Made by a program: the position numbers and the translations under genes. From positions 1 through 6,544 of the forward strand of contig CALELJ010000133.1 in assembly GCA_937902445.1 (NCBI GenBank): a DNA stretch of 6,544 nucleotides, given 5' to 3'. Positions 1 to 5,988 of the stretch are shown in pieces (positions within the stretch are counted from its first letter, which is position 1; each line of letters starts with the position of its first letter). The notes under the pieces were generated by a model that saw nothing but the letters and a program-made list of their open reading frames with translations, had not been told where the DNA came from and ran no database searches. The DNA comes from an uncultured Treponema sp. GTDB taxonomy: Bacteria; Spirochaetota; Spirochaetia; Treponematales; Treponemataceae.

Positions 1-51
1 CACGACAACCAGATCCACAATCTGGCGCTCTACCCCTGAACTACAGGCACC
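1..51 (-). tRNA. tRNA-His (GTG), 5' part, cut by the window edge
   Basis: Read on the minus strand, the sequence gives an acceptor strand beginning at about 51/50, a D arm with the usual TTCAGGGGTAGAGC pattern, and an anticodon stem CCAGA/TCTGG closing the loop TTGTGGA. The anticodon GTG (complement of 16-18) reads histidine codons. The base at 51 would be the extra G(-1) that marks tRNA-His. The window ends inside the T arm, so the 3' half and any encoded CCA are not seen. The gene is divergent from the flagellar block. Identity is firm from the anticodon and arm structure; the exact 5' end depends on whether G(-1) is counted. Confidence 0.93.
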
Positions 52-70
52 ATATAATTGATGTGTAGAG

Positions 71-97
71 ATTATAGAAAATTGTTTCATTAGTCAA
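71..97 (-). promoter_or_regulatory. Probable sigma-70-type promoter for tRNA-His
   Basis: On the minus strand a TTGACT hexamer (complement of 92-97, 5 of 6 to TTGACA) is followed after 15 nt by a perfect TATAAT (complement of 71-76). Transcription would start near 64, about 13 nt before the tRNA 5' end, which suits a short tRNA leader. The spacer is two bases shorter than the preferred 17, so the -35 assignment is less sure than the -10. Confidence 0.6.
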
Positions 98-121
98 TAG
101 CAAAAAGAGAAAAAACGCGAT

Positions 122-143
122 TTTTAAAGTTCCGTCTTTAAAA
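122..143. repeat. 8-bp perfect inverted repeat upstream of the flagellar promoter
   Basis: TTTTAAAG (122-129) and CTTTAAAA (136-143) are exact reverse complements separated by TTCCGT. The repeat lies 22 nt upstream of the -35 of the sigma-28-type promoter and about 25 nt upstream of the tRNA-His -35. It could be an operator for a dimeric regulator or only an AT-rich chance palindrome. As an RNA hairpin it would be weak because only one G-C pair is present. Confidence 0.4.
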
Positions 144-165
144 CCATTTCTTTCTTTATTTTTCC

Positions 166-192
166 TAAACTTCTTTTTTCAGGTGCCGAAAT
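166..192 (+). promoter_or_regulatory. Sigma-28 (FliA/SigD)-type flagellar promoter
   Basis: TAAA (166-169) is followed by exactly 15 nt and then GCCGAAAT (185-192). The known sigma-28 consensus is TAAA, about 15 nt, GCCGATAA in enterics, or a GCCGATAT-like -10 in Bacillus. The -10 here matches 6 of 8 and 7 of 8 bases respectively, with ideal spacing. It sits 41 nt before the start of the FlgN-like gene, so transcription would begin near 199 and leave a leader of about 34 nt. FlgK, FlgL and their chaperone are late flagellar genes, which are the usual sigma-28 targets. Sequence match and context agree; the transcription start is inferred. Confidence 0.8.
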
Positions 193-232
193 TCATAGAG
201 AATAACTCTTTTTGTTTTTTACGGAGACAACT

Positions 233-676
233 ATGGCAGACGATAAAGAAATGGAACTTATCAGTGTACTCAACGAGCAGGAAAGAATTCTTGATTCCAT
301 GCTTGATGAACAGAGCCGCATCCATGAATGTGTTGTAAAACGCAGCTGGGAAGGCCTTGAGCAGTATGTTATGGCCATCAATGAGCTTGGCGGTGAATTC
401 TCCAGGGTGGACAATTTCCGTGACCGCATTGCCTCCGTTTCTGATGACATCTATTTCAAGCCAGAAGTAAAGGATGTTTTTCTCCGTGTAAAAAACAAGC
501 TTTCAAAAAGCAAGATTGAAAATGATGCACTTGCAAAATATGTGAATGCCACCAAGGCTTTCATTTCCGAAGTCATGGATAACTGCATTTCACAGCAGAG
601 AAATGACATTTATTCGTCTAACGGAACAATGAGAAAGAATTATGCCCAGAGCATAGTTATCAACAGATCGGTATAA
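233..676 (+). CDS. flgN: FlgN-like flagellar export chaperone
   Basis: A 147-aa, highly helical, charged protein with no signal peptide or membrane segment. It directly precedes flgK and flgL, and FlgN is the cytoplasmic chaperone that keeps these two hook-filament junction proteins export-competent and delivers them to the type III export gate. Heptad-like spacing of hydrophobic residues (residues about 5-60) and a C-terminal tail starting near IYSSNGTMRKNYAQ resemble the FlgN family, which usually has 130-160 aa and a Tyr/Gly-containing tail. The ATG at 233 is chosen because GGAG (223-226) lies 6 nt upstream. An in-frame TTG at 212 would place the Shine-Dalgarno inside the gene. The family is weakly conserved, so the name rests as much on position as on sequence. 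Confidence 0.75.
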   Translation: MADDKEMELISVLNEQERILDSMLDEQSRIHECVVKRSWEGLEQYVMAINELGGEFSRVDNFRDRIASVSDDIYFKPEVKDVFLRVKNKLSKSKIENDALAKYVNATKAFISEVMDNCISQQRNDIYSSNGTMRKNYAQSIVINRSV

Positions 677-694
677 GGTAAAAGAGGTATAAAG

Positions 695-2566
695 ATGGCT
701 AGTTCATTTGCAGGAATTGAAATCGGTAAAAGAAGTTTGATGGCCCATGAGACCCAGATCAATACTGCGGGTCATAATATTTCAAATGCTGATACGGAAG
801 GATACAGCCGTCAGCGTGTAAACATCAGGTCTTTTGATCCTATTTACCGTCCAGATCTTGAACGTGCAATGGTACCAGGTCAGATCGGGCAGGGTACTGA
901 CGTTGAGAGCATCACCCGCATCCGTGATGAACTCCTTGAGTCGCGCATTGTTGAAGGAACAAACCTTGAGACTTACTGGGAGACCCGTGACAAGTATTAT
1001 TCAATGATCGAGTCCATCTATAACGAACCTAACGATATTTCCGTCAGAACAAACATGGACAAGTACTGGTCTGCATGGCAGGAACTCTCAACCTATCCTG
1101 AAAGTGACGCCGCACGTCAGGCTGTTGTCGTACGTGGTCAGACGCTTGCAAATTCCATCCAGCAGCAGTACAAGGGGCTTCGTGGAATTGCTGATCAGGT
1201 TAATGGTGATATCGAGGCAACAGTAAAGCAGGTCAACGATCTTGCCCGTCAGATTGCCGCATGCAACAACGAGATTGTCCGTGTGGAAGGCATGGGTGAC
1301 AATCCGAATGACCTTTATGACCGCCGTGATCTTCTTGTTGAAAAACTTTCGGGACTTATCAATGTGACAGTTACAGAAAGGGATCCTGATGAGTTCATGG
1401 TTCATACTGATGGTCAGGTTCTCATCCAGGGTGATCTTGCACGTCAGATTGCCACAGTCGGCCAGATTGACAACAATGGATATGGAAAACTGGTATGGAC
1501 AGATACAAAGCTTGATGCAGAATTCCACGGCGGAACTCTCGGTGCTCTCGTAGAGCTTCGTGATAAAGATCTTCGTGGCGAAATGCAGACTTTGAATACA
1601 ATGACATTGAACTTTGCTGATCTTGTAAACGATGTCCACCGCAACGGTATCGGCAAGAACAACACTACCGGAATTGATTTCTTTGTCCAGCATGATTTTG
1701 TTGAGAATGCCCACGGTAACTACGACAGCGATGGTGACGGAGTTGAAGATCATTCATATATTTTCCGCATTACAGGTACAAATAAATTGCGTCCACAGGA
1801 GCAGGTTGGACTTTCCGGAACAATGACAATCAATGGTGCCGGCGGAAACATTACTGTTGCCTATAATGCAACAGATACTGTTGAGGAAGTGATCAACAGA
1901 ATCAATGACAGCAACGGTGAGGTTAAAGCCTATCTTGACCGCAACAATCGTCTCGTCCTCAAGGCTACTGCCGCAGCACAGATGGGAAATCCTGACTTTG
2001 CAATCCGCCATGTAGAAGACAGCGGTGCCTTCCTTGCAGGATATTCAGGTCTTCTTGGTGGAAGTGGTGCAGACAATGCCTTCGACTGGGAACGTGCTGA
2101 TGCAGTTGATGTTCTTGCGGCAGCAGATTATTCAGTAAGTCCGATTCTTGATCCGGCAGCTTATGTTGCAGTGAACAGAATCATCGAAAATGATGTTTCA
2201 AGTGTTGCCGCAGGTTTTGCAAATTCAAAGGGATATGCTGAAGCAAGCGATGGCCGTGCAGCAGTTGAAATGGCCGCAATCAGAAATACAAAAGTCATGA
2301 TCGGTTCTGAAAGAACTTTCGACGATTACTTTGCAGAACGCGTTACAAGCGTCGGTTTGAAAGGCGAACAGGCCCAGAACCAGCTTGCCACACAGAACAA
2401 GATAATGGGAGATCTCCGCGACCTTCGTGATTCAATCAGCGGTGTAAACATCGACGAGGAACTTGCCGACATAATCAAGTTCCAGCATGGATACAATGTG
2501 GCTGCCAAGTTCATTACTGTTCAGGATGAACTTCTTGATACTCTGATCAACAGACTTGGCGTTTAA
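695..2566 (+). CDS. flgK: Flagellar hook-associated protein 1 (FlgK, HAP1)
   Basis: A 623-aa junction protein that is exported through the flagellar channel and forms the first ring between hook and filament; in spirochaetes this lies in the periplasm. The N-terminus carries the rod/hook-type D0 helix ending in the signature NISNADTEGYSRQ (residues 28-40). The C-terminus has the matching D0 helix (about 586-623) with FQHGYNVAAKFITVQDELLD. The protein is longer than enteric FlgK (about 550 aa). The extra part includes a DSDGDGVED acidic loop (344-352) and a flagellin-IN-like module (about 374-425, with TMTING, VEEVINRINDS and a closing LVLKAT). Start ATG 695 has GAGG (684-687) 7 nt upstream and lies 18 nt after the flgN stop, so both genes are probably on one transcript. 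No signal peptide is expected or seen. Confidence 0.95.
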   Translation: MASSFAGIEIGKRSLMAHETQINTAGHNISNADTEGYSRQRVNIRSFDPIYRPDLERAMVPGQIGQGTDVESITRIRDELLESRIVEGTNLETYWETRDKYYSMIESIYNEPNDISVRTNMDKYWSAWQELSTYPESDAARQAVVVRGQTLANSIQQQYKGLRGIADQVNGDIEATVKQVNDLARQIAACNNEIVRVEGMGDNPNDLYDRRDLLVEKLSGLINVTVTERDPDEFMVHTDGQVLIQGDLARQIATVGQIDNNGYGKLVWTDTKLDAEFHGGTLGALVELRDKDLRGEMQTLNTMTLNFADLVNDVHRNGIGKNNTTGIDFFVQHDFVENAHGNYDSDGDGVEDHSYIFRITGTNKLRPQEQVGLSGTMTINGAGGNITVAYNATDTVEEVINRINDSNGEVKAYLDRNNRLVLKATAAAQMGNPDFAIRHVEDSGAFLAGYSGLLGGSGADNAFDWERADAVDVLAAADYSVSPILDPAAYVAVNRIIENDVSSVAAGFANSKGYAEASDGRAAVEMAAIRNTKVMIGSERTFDDYFAERVTSVGLKGEQAQNQLATQNKIMGDLRDLRDSISGVNIDEELADIIKFQHGYNVAAKFITVQDELLDTLINRLGV

Positions 2567-2596
2567 AAGTTAATGGATAAATAAGAGGTAAGTAAG

Positions 2597-3841
2597 ATGC
2601 ATAGAATCAGTTCACAGTTCAACAATACAGATACACAGTACCAGCTCAGAAAGCAGGAAGTTCGTCAGGCTATTGCAAACCGTCAGATCGGTTCCCAGTC
2701 GAGAATCGGACAGCTCAGGGATGATCCTCTTGCGGCTGGCCATCTTGTACGCTACCAGTCATACCTTGGACGTGTGGAACAGTTTGAAAAGAACGCCCAG
2801 ACTCTTGCCGACCAGTACAATGTACGTGAAGGCTACATCAACCAGAACCTTCAGATCATGCAGCGCGTCCGTGAACTTGCTGTCAATGGTGCAACCGGAA
2901 CAAACACTACTGAAGACTTAAAGAACATGTCCGTTGAAGTAAATGAGCTTCTTAAGGAAATCATTCAGAACGCAAACGCAATTGGACCTGACGGAAATAC
3001 TCTTTTCGCCGGAACACGCACAAAAGGTGTTGCCTTTGATGTAATCATGGGTAATATTCCTGGTTCAAATGAGGAACTCATTGAAAAGGTAACATACCAG
3101 GGAAACGTGGGTACAAACAGAATTGAAGTTGATGAGAATTCCTACCTTACTGTAGACAACAGCGGAAACAAAACTTTCTGGGCTGAACCACAGCAGCTTA
3201 TGGGACAGCGTGACCTGAGCGCATGGCAGGCTCTTGAGGATTCGACAATCACTGTGGATGGAGTGGAAATCGCTGTAAAAAGCGGTGACAACATCTATGC
3301 TGTCGCTTCAAAAATCAATGACAGTGGAGTTGCTGTAAAGGCAACAATTGATCCGGTTACAAAGGGACTTAATCTTTCAACAACAGATTCACACCAGATC
3401 TGGCTTGAGGACAAGACAGGTTCCGCTTTGAGTGACATGGGAATGATCAAGGATTCTTCACAGTTCCCGCCATACAACATCGGTGAAAGCGTCAAGGTTT
3501 CAGGTGGATCACTTTTTGATGCAGTGATTTCCCTCCGTGATGCTATGATCAAGGGAGATCATGAGGCAATCGGCAGTCGTGTGCTTGGTGCTTTGGACAG
3601 CGGAATCAACAACCTGACAACACGCCTTGCAAAAAGCGGAAGTGACTATGAACGTGCCATGAACAATGTTCAGCGCAGTCAGACAACTGAAGTGAATGTA
3701 ACACAGCTTGTAAGCCGTGAAGGTGACATTGATATCACAAAGGCTATCACTGACCTTAAGATGATGGAATATGTAAACCAGGCAACAATGAGCAATGCTG
3801 GAAAAATGTATTCAAGCACTCTTCTCAATTACATGAGATAG
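2597..3841 (+). CDS. flgL: Flagellar hook-associated protein 3 (FlgL, HAP3)
   Basis: A 414-aa flagellin-related junction protein that sits between FlgK and the filament. The N-terminal helix starts MHRISSQF, followed by the flagellin-like RIGQLRDDPLAAGHLVRY (36-53) and a long helical D1 segment to about residue 130. The C-terminal helix (about 370-414) has SREGDIDITKAITDLKMMEY and ends in LLNYMR, as in flagellin-fold proteins. It is about 100 aa longer than enteric FlgL; the central insert contains a flagellin-IN-like module (about 215-265) similar in plan to the one in FlgK. The start at 2597 has AAGAGGT (2583-2589) with 8 nt from GAGG to the ATG, and lies 30 nt after flgK, consistent with the same operon. 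No intrinsic terminator of ordinary form follows it. Confidence 0.94.
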   Translation: MHRISSQFNNTDTQYQLRKQEVRQAIANRQIGSQSRIGQLRDDPLAAGHLVRYQSYLGRVEQFEKNAQTLADQYNVREGYINQNLQIMQRVRELAVNGATGTNTTEDLKNMSVEVNELLKEIIQNANAIGPDGNTLFAGTRTKGVAFDVIMGNIPGSNEELIEKVTYQGNVGTNRIEVDENSYLTVDNSGNKTFWAEPQQLMGQRDLSAWQALEDSTITVDGVEIAVKSGDNIYAVASKINDSGVAVKATIDPVTKGLNLSTTDSHQIWLEDKTGSALSDMGMIKDSSQFPPYNIGESVKVSGGSLFDAVISLRDAMIKGDHEAIGSRVLGALDSGINNLTTRLAKSGSDYERAMNNVQRSQTTEVNVTQLVSREGDIDITKAITDLKMMEYVNQATMSNAGKMYSSTLLNYMR

Positions 3842-3865
3842 TGTTTTGTAAGTAATACAAATACA

Positions 3866-3992
3866 TATTGAATGTGGGACGCAGGTGTAAAAGAAATTGG
3901 AGGGACCCGCCAAGAAATTATTTTAATTTTTTTTGAGTGAAGCGGGAGGAAACAATTTTTTTATACCGTCAGCGAGGGACCCGCATTCAATA
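3866..3992. repeat. Long nested inverted-repeat element between flgL and fliW
   Basis: Most of this 188-nt gap can fold on itself. The outer arms TATTGAATGTGGG (3866-3878) and CCCGCATTCAATA (3980-3992) pair over 13 bp with one G-U. Inside them GGTGT (3884-3888) pairs with ATACC (3963-3967), 3890-3899 with 3953-3962 (10 bp, one G-U), CCCGC (3906-3910) with GCGGG (3942-3946), and AAATTA (3915-3920) with TAATTT (3924-3929). A direct repeat GAGGGACCCGC occurs at 3900-3910 and 3974-3984. The ends can be read as TA-TTGAATG ... CATTCAA-TA, as in a small non-coding element flanked by TA. It could be a MITE/REP-like repeat or a structured RNA that affects expression of fliW-csrA. The pairing is read directly; the nature of the element is inferred. 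Confidence 0.6.
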
Positions 3993-4029
3993 AAAATTCA
4001 TATTAATGTTTATAAAACAGGATAAAATC

Positions 4030-4473
4030 ATGCAGGTAAAAACAAAGACAATGGGAACAGTTGAAATTGGAGAGGAGAGATTGATCTCCATTCCATCGGG
4101 ATTGTTTGGCTTCGAGGAATATACGGATTTTGCACTTGTAGATTGTGAGTATGAACCATTGATCTGGCTTCAGTCCCTGCAGGATCCAAATCTTGCATTT
4201 TTATTGATTGATCCATTTCTCATCACTGACGAGTATGAGGCAGACATCGCAGACAGCGAACTGATGCGTATTGGAATCAAGGACCCTGCTGATGTAACTG
4301 TAATGACCATTGTTACAGTTCCCGGTGATGGAAGTCCTGTAACAGCAAATTTCCAGGGGCCGCTCATCATCAACAAGAAAAATCATCTTTGCATGCAGGC
4401 AATCCTGGACAGTTCAAGATGGACAACAAAGCACAACATCATTGAAGCTTTAAAACGGAAGGAGGCAAAATAA
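4030..4473 (+). CDS. fliW: Flagellar assembly factor FliW
   Basis: A 147-aa cytoplasmic protein that binds flagellin and, when free, binds CsrA and relieves its repression of flagellin mRNA (known from Bacillus and Campylobacter). The N-terminal pattern TKTMGTVEIGEERLISIPSG followed by LFGFEEYTDF (about 5-34) and the central WLQSLQDPNLAFLLIDPF are typical of the family, and the usual length is 130-160 aa. The ATG at 4030 is preferred: AGGA (4019-4022) lies 7 nt upstream and the protein then begins MQVKTKTMG as family members do. An in-frame ATG at 4006 has no Shine-Dalgarno. The stop overlaps the csrA start by one base, so the partner genes are translationally coupled. No clear promoter is seen in the gap before it. 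Confidence 0.93.
   Translation: MQVKTKTMGTVEIGEERLISIPSGLFGFEEYTDFALVDCEYEPLIWLQSLQDPNLAFLLIDPFLITDEYEADIADSELMRIGIKDPADVTVMTIVTVPGDGSPVTANFQGPLIINKKNHLCMQAILDSSRWTTKHNIIEALKRKEAK
4459..4465 (+). promoter_or_regulatory. Strong csrA ribosome binding site with overlapping ANGGA motifs
   Basis: AAGGAGG lies inside the end of fliW, 7 nt before the csrA ATG, and is the best Shine-Dalgarno in the window. ACGGA (4455-4459) and AAGGA (4459-4463) both fit the ANGGA core bound by CsrA, so CsrA could compete with the ribosome here. The motifs are purine-rich like any Shine-Dalgarno, so the regulatory reading is an inference. Confidence 0.55.
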
Positions 4474-4688
4474 TGCTTATCCTTTCAAGAAAAATCGACC
4501 AGAAAATCAGAATCGGAGATGACATTGTTTTAACGATCATTGACGTGAAAGGTGATCAGGTTAAAATCGGTGTGGAAGCTCCAGCTGATGTGAAAGTCTA
4601 CAGACAGGAAGTGTTCAGCGCGATCCAGTCTGAGAACACGGCGGCAAACAATATTTCCGTCGATGCACTCAACAAAATCTTTAAATGA
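4473..4688 (+). CDS. csrA: Carbon storage regulator CsrA, RNA-binding translational regulator
   Basis: A 71-aa homodimeric RNA-binding protein that blocks or alters translation by binding GGA motifs near ribosome binding sites. The sequence follows the family closely: MLILSRKIDQKIRIGDDI at the N-terminus, then GDQVKIGVEAPADVKVYRQE. The RNA-contacting residues L4, R6 and R44 are present. The C-terminal 20 residues are less conserved, as usual. It starts on the last base of the fliW stop codon (TAATG), so translation is coupled to fliW. That pairing is the classical flagellar homeostasis switch, in which FliW antagonises CsrA until flagellin is exported. In this window its likely targets are flagellar mRNAs, but the flagellin genes themselves are not present. 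Confidence 0.97.
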   Translation: MLILSRKIDQKIRIGDDIVLTIIDVKGDQVKIGVEAPADVKVYRQEVFSAIQSENTAANNISVDALNKIFK

Positions 4689-4690
4689 AA

Positions 4691-4735
4691 AAAAGCAGTT
4701 GACTTGTTAACAGGCCGACTGCTTTTCTTTTTCTT
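4691..4735. terminator. Bidirectional intrinsic terminator between csrA and tsaB
   Basis: AAAAGCAGTTG (4691-4701) pairs with CGACTGCTTTT (4716-4726), 11 bp with one G-U, around a 14-nt loop. On the plus strand the stem is followed by a T-rich tract (4723-4735) that ends the csrA transcript three bases after its stop codon. On the minus strand the run of A at 4688-4694 becomes a U-tract, so the same hairpin can end the tsaE-tsaB transcript. It lies exactly between convergent genes. Confidence 0.85.
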
Positions 4736-4744
4736 ATCGACGGC

Positions 4745-5428
4745 TTACTGTTTCTGTTTGTTTTCCAAAACTATTTCAGCTTCTGATTTTCTTACGTAAA
4801 GCGGTCCGTCGTAATCCTGCATCGGCTGTACTTTGTCCGCAATCATTTTTTCTGCAATTTCAAAAAGGGATTCAGCACAATCTGATTGAGGATTAAAACT
4901 GTGCACGGAATAAAGGGGCGTAAGTTCAGCAGTCCTCTCTGTAAAGATTTTTGCACCTGGACCACATACAAGAACAGAAGTTTCCGCATCGATCTGCTTT
5001 AGAATTTCCTCAATTTCTTTGTCTTCTTCCTCACGAAGTTTTTCTCCGCGGAGATAGAAGCTGTAGAAAAATTCATCTTCCTTTGCTTCGATGACAGAAA
5101 GAACTGTCTCAATGGCATTTTTGTAAGGATGGGCATATGCATCAAGAGATGGAATTCCATATACCGGAGTTCCGTTGGAAAGATTCAAAGCCTTGAGGGC
5201 GCTCAATCCAAGCCTCAATCCGGTAAATGTTCCTGGGCCCAATGTGGTACATGTGTAGTCAAGGTCATCTGGTGTAAGTCCTGCTTCCTTCATGACAAAA
5301 TCAATTGCCGGAAGAAGTTTTTCCGACTGCTTGATTCCAATATCATATGTGACTTTTACAATGTTTCTATCATTCTTTGCTGCCACCGTAAGTTTTGATA
5401 CAGCGCAGTCAATTGCAAGTGCGTTCAT
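4745..5428 (-). CDS. tsaB: tRNA threonylcarbamoyladenosine biosynthesis protein TsaB (YeaZ family)
   Basis: A 227-aa actin-fold protein that pairs with TsaD and TsaE to move threonylcarbamoyl onto A37 of tRNAs reading ANN codons. Length matches the family (about 220-235 aa). The signature GPGTFTGLRLG is at residues 64-74 and the C-terminus has LYVRKSEAE, as in other TsaB proteins. The N-terminal strand is ALAIDCAVSKLTVAA; many homologues have AIDTS here, so this position has drifted. TsaB is a non-catalytic scaffold with a degenerate nucleotide site, so this need not affect function. The ATG overlaps the tsaE stop (ATGA, 4 nt), and only a weak GGGG stands in for a Shine-Dalgarno, which points to translational coupling. 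tsaD and tsaC are not in this window. Confidence 0.93.
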   Translation of the reverse strand: MNALAIDCAVSKLTVAAKNDRNIVKVTYDIGIKQSEKLLPAIDFVMKEAGLTPDDLDYTCTTLGPGTFTGLRLGLSALKALNLSNGTPVYGIPSLDAYAHPYKNAIETVLSVIEAKEDEFFYSFYLRGEKLREEEDKEIEEILKQIDAETSVLVCGPGAKIFTERTAELTPLYSVHSFNPQSDCAESLFEIAEKMIADKVQPMQDYDGPLYVRKSEAEIVLENKQKQ

Positions 5429-5883
5429 TTTGCAGCCCCGTTGAATTCAATTTTATCGTTGTTCCAGTTCTTTATTTCGATTGTACGAGTTCCGTCTGCG
5501 GAAGGTGTGATTTTCATGAAGATTGTTTTTTTAGGCAGTTCTGACTGAACTTTTTCACTCCATTCAATGATGCAGACTCCGTTGCCGTAAAGCATTTCAT
5601 CAACACCAAGATTTACAAAATCCTCAGCACCTTCAAGACGATAGACATCCATATGGTAGAGGGGCATTTTTGTTCCGTCGTATTCACTGATGAGACAGAA
5701 AGTAGGGCTAGTGATGTTGTCGGAAACTCCAAGAGACTGGGCGATTCCTTTTGAGATTGTTGTTTTTCCGGCTGCAAGGGTACCTGTCATTGCAAGGATG
5801 TCGCCGGATTTCAATAAGGAGCCGATGATTTTTCCAAGTTCAATGGTCTCTTCGGATGTAGAAGTATGAAATTCAAAATCCAT
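5425..5883 (-). CDS. tsaE: tRNA threonylcarbamoyladenosine biosynthesis ATPase TsaE (YjeE family)
   Basis: A 152-aa P-loop ATPase that binds the TsaB-TsaD complex and supports turnover in t6A37 formation. Motifs, counted from the chosen start: Walker A GTLAAGKTT (34-42), SPTFCLISEY (59-68), HMDVYRL (77-83) and IIEWSEK (105-111), all in the expected order. The commonest Walker A form is GxLGAGKT; here the middle glycine is alanine, but the GxxxxGKT pattern is intact. The ATG at 5883 fits the family N-terminus (MDFEFHTSTSEETIELG). A TTG at 5901 in frame would add six residues and has no Shine-Dalgarno at a useful distance. The ATG itself also lacks a Shine-Dalgarno but has TATAAT six bases upstream, so the mRNA may be leaderless. 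It overlaps tsaB by 4 nt. Confidence 0.94.
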   Translation of the reverse strand: MDFEFHTSTSEETIELGKIIGSLLKSGDILAMTGTLAAGKTTISKGIAQSLGVSDNITSPTFCLISEYDGTKMPLYHMDVYRLEGAEDFVNLGVDEMLYGNGVCIIEWSEKVQSELPKKTIFMKITPSADGTRTIEIKNWNNDKIEFNGAAK

Positions 5884-5889
5884 GTCTGC

Positions 5890-5895
5890 ATTATA
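5890..5895 (-). promoter_or_regulatory. Perfect -10 box six bases before tsaE ATG (possible leaderless promoter)
   Basis: The minus strand reads TATAAT, then GCAGAC, then the tsaE ATG. A -10 usually places transcription start about 7 nt downstream, which is the A of the ATG. No good -35 is seen at 16-18 nt: TTCCAT or ATTCCA match only 2-3 of 6. The preceding transcript is ended by a terminator just upstream (5933-5969), so tsaE-tsaB needs its own promoter. Confidence 0.55.
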
Positions 5896-5932
5896 GTTCA
5901 ATGAACAACTTTATGGAATACAATGTCCTTGC

Positions 5933-5969
5933 AAAAAAAAAACTCCGTAATGCATTTGCAAAACGGAGT
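5933..5969 (-). terminator. Intrinsic terminator after the 89-aa gene
   Basis: On the minus strand ACTCCGT (complement of 5963-5969) and ACGGAGT (complement of 5942-5948) form a perfect 7-bp stem with a 14-nt loop, followed at once by an unbroken U-tract of nine bases (complement of 5933-5941). It lies 20 nt after the stop of the 89-aa gene and separates the PilZ/89-aa unit from tsaE-tsaB. The plus strand lacks a T-tract on the other side, so it works in one direction. Confidence 0.9.
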
Positions 5970-5988
5970 GAAAAAAATCATATTTCAA

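Noticed and set aside
212..232. TTG start seven codons upstream of the flgN ATG
   Set aside because: The Shine-Dalgarno GGAG at 223-226 would be inside the gene, and the added residues MFFTETT come from leader sequence.
1088..1753. A 221-codon open frame on the minus strand inside flgK
   Set aside because: It lies fully antisense to a strongly supported flgK, has no family features and starts without a ribosome binding site; it reflects the codon pattern of the sense gene.
3927..3934. T-run in the flgL-fliW gap as an ordinary terminator
   Set aside because: The stem just before it is only AT pairs (AAATTA/TAATTT), and the GC helix CCCGC/GCGGG encloses the T-run rather than preceding it.
4011..4016. 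TATAAA as a -10 box for a fliW promoter
   Set aside because: No -35-like hexamer lies 16-18 nt upstream, and a start 7 nt downstream would remove the fliW Shine-Dalgarno.
4006..4029. ATG start eight codons upstream of the chosen fliW start
   Set aside because: No Shine-Dalgarno precedes it, whereas AGGA is correctly spaced for 4030 and the shorter N-terminus matches FliW proteins.
5129..5398. An 89-codon plus-strand open frame inside tsaB
   Set aside because: It is antisense to the well-supported tsaB, is rich in Cys/Trp/Arg in a non-protein-like way, and has no Shine-Dalgarno or neighbours.
5884..5901. TTG start for tsaE at 5901
   Set aside because: It lacks a ribosome binding site at a useful distance, would put the -10 box TATAAT inside the gene, and adds six residues not expected at the TsaE N-terminus.
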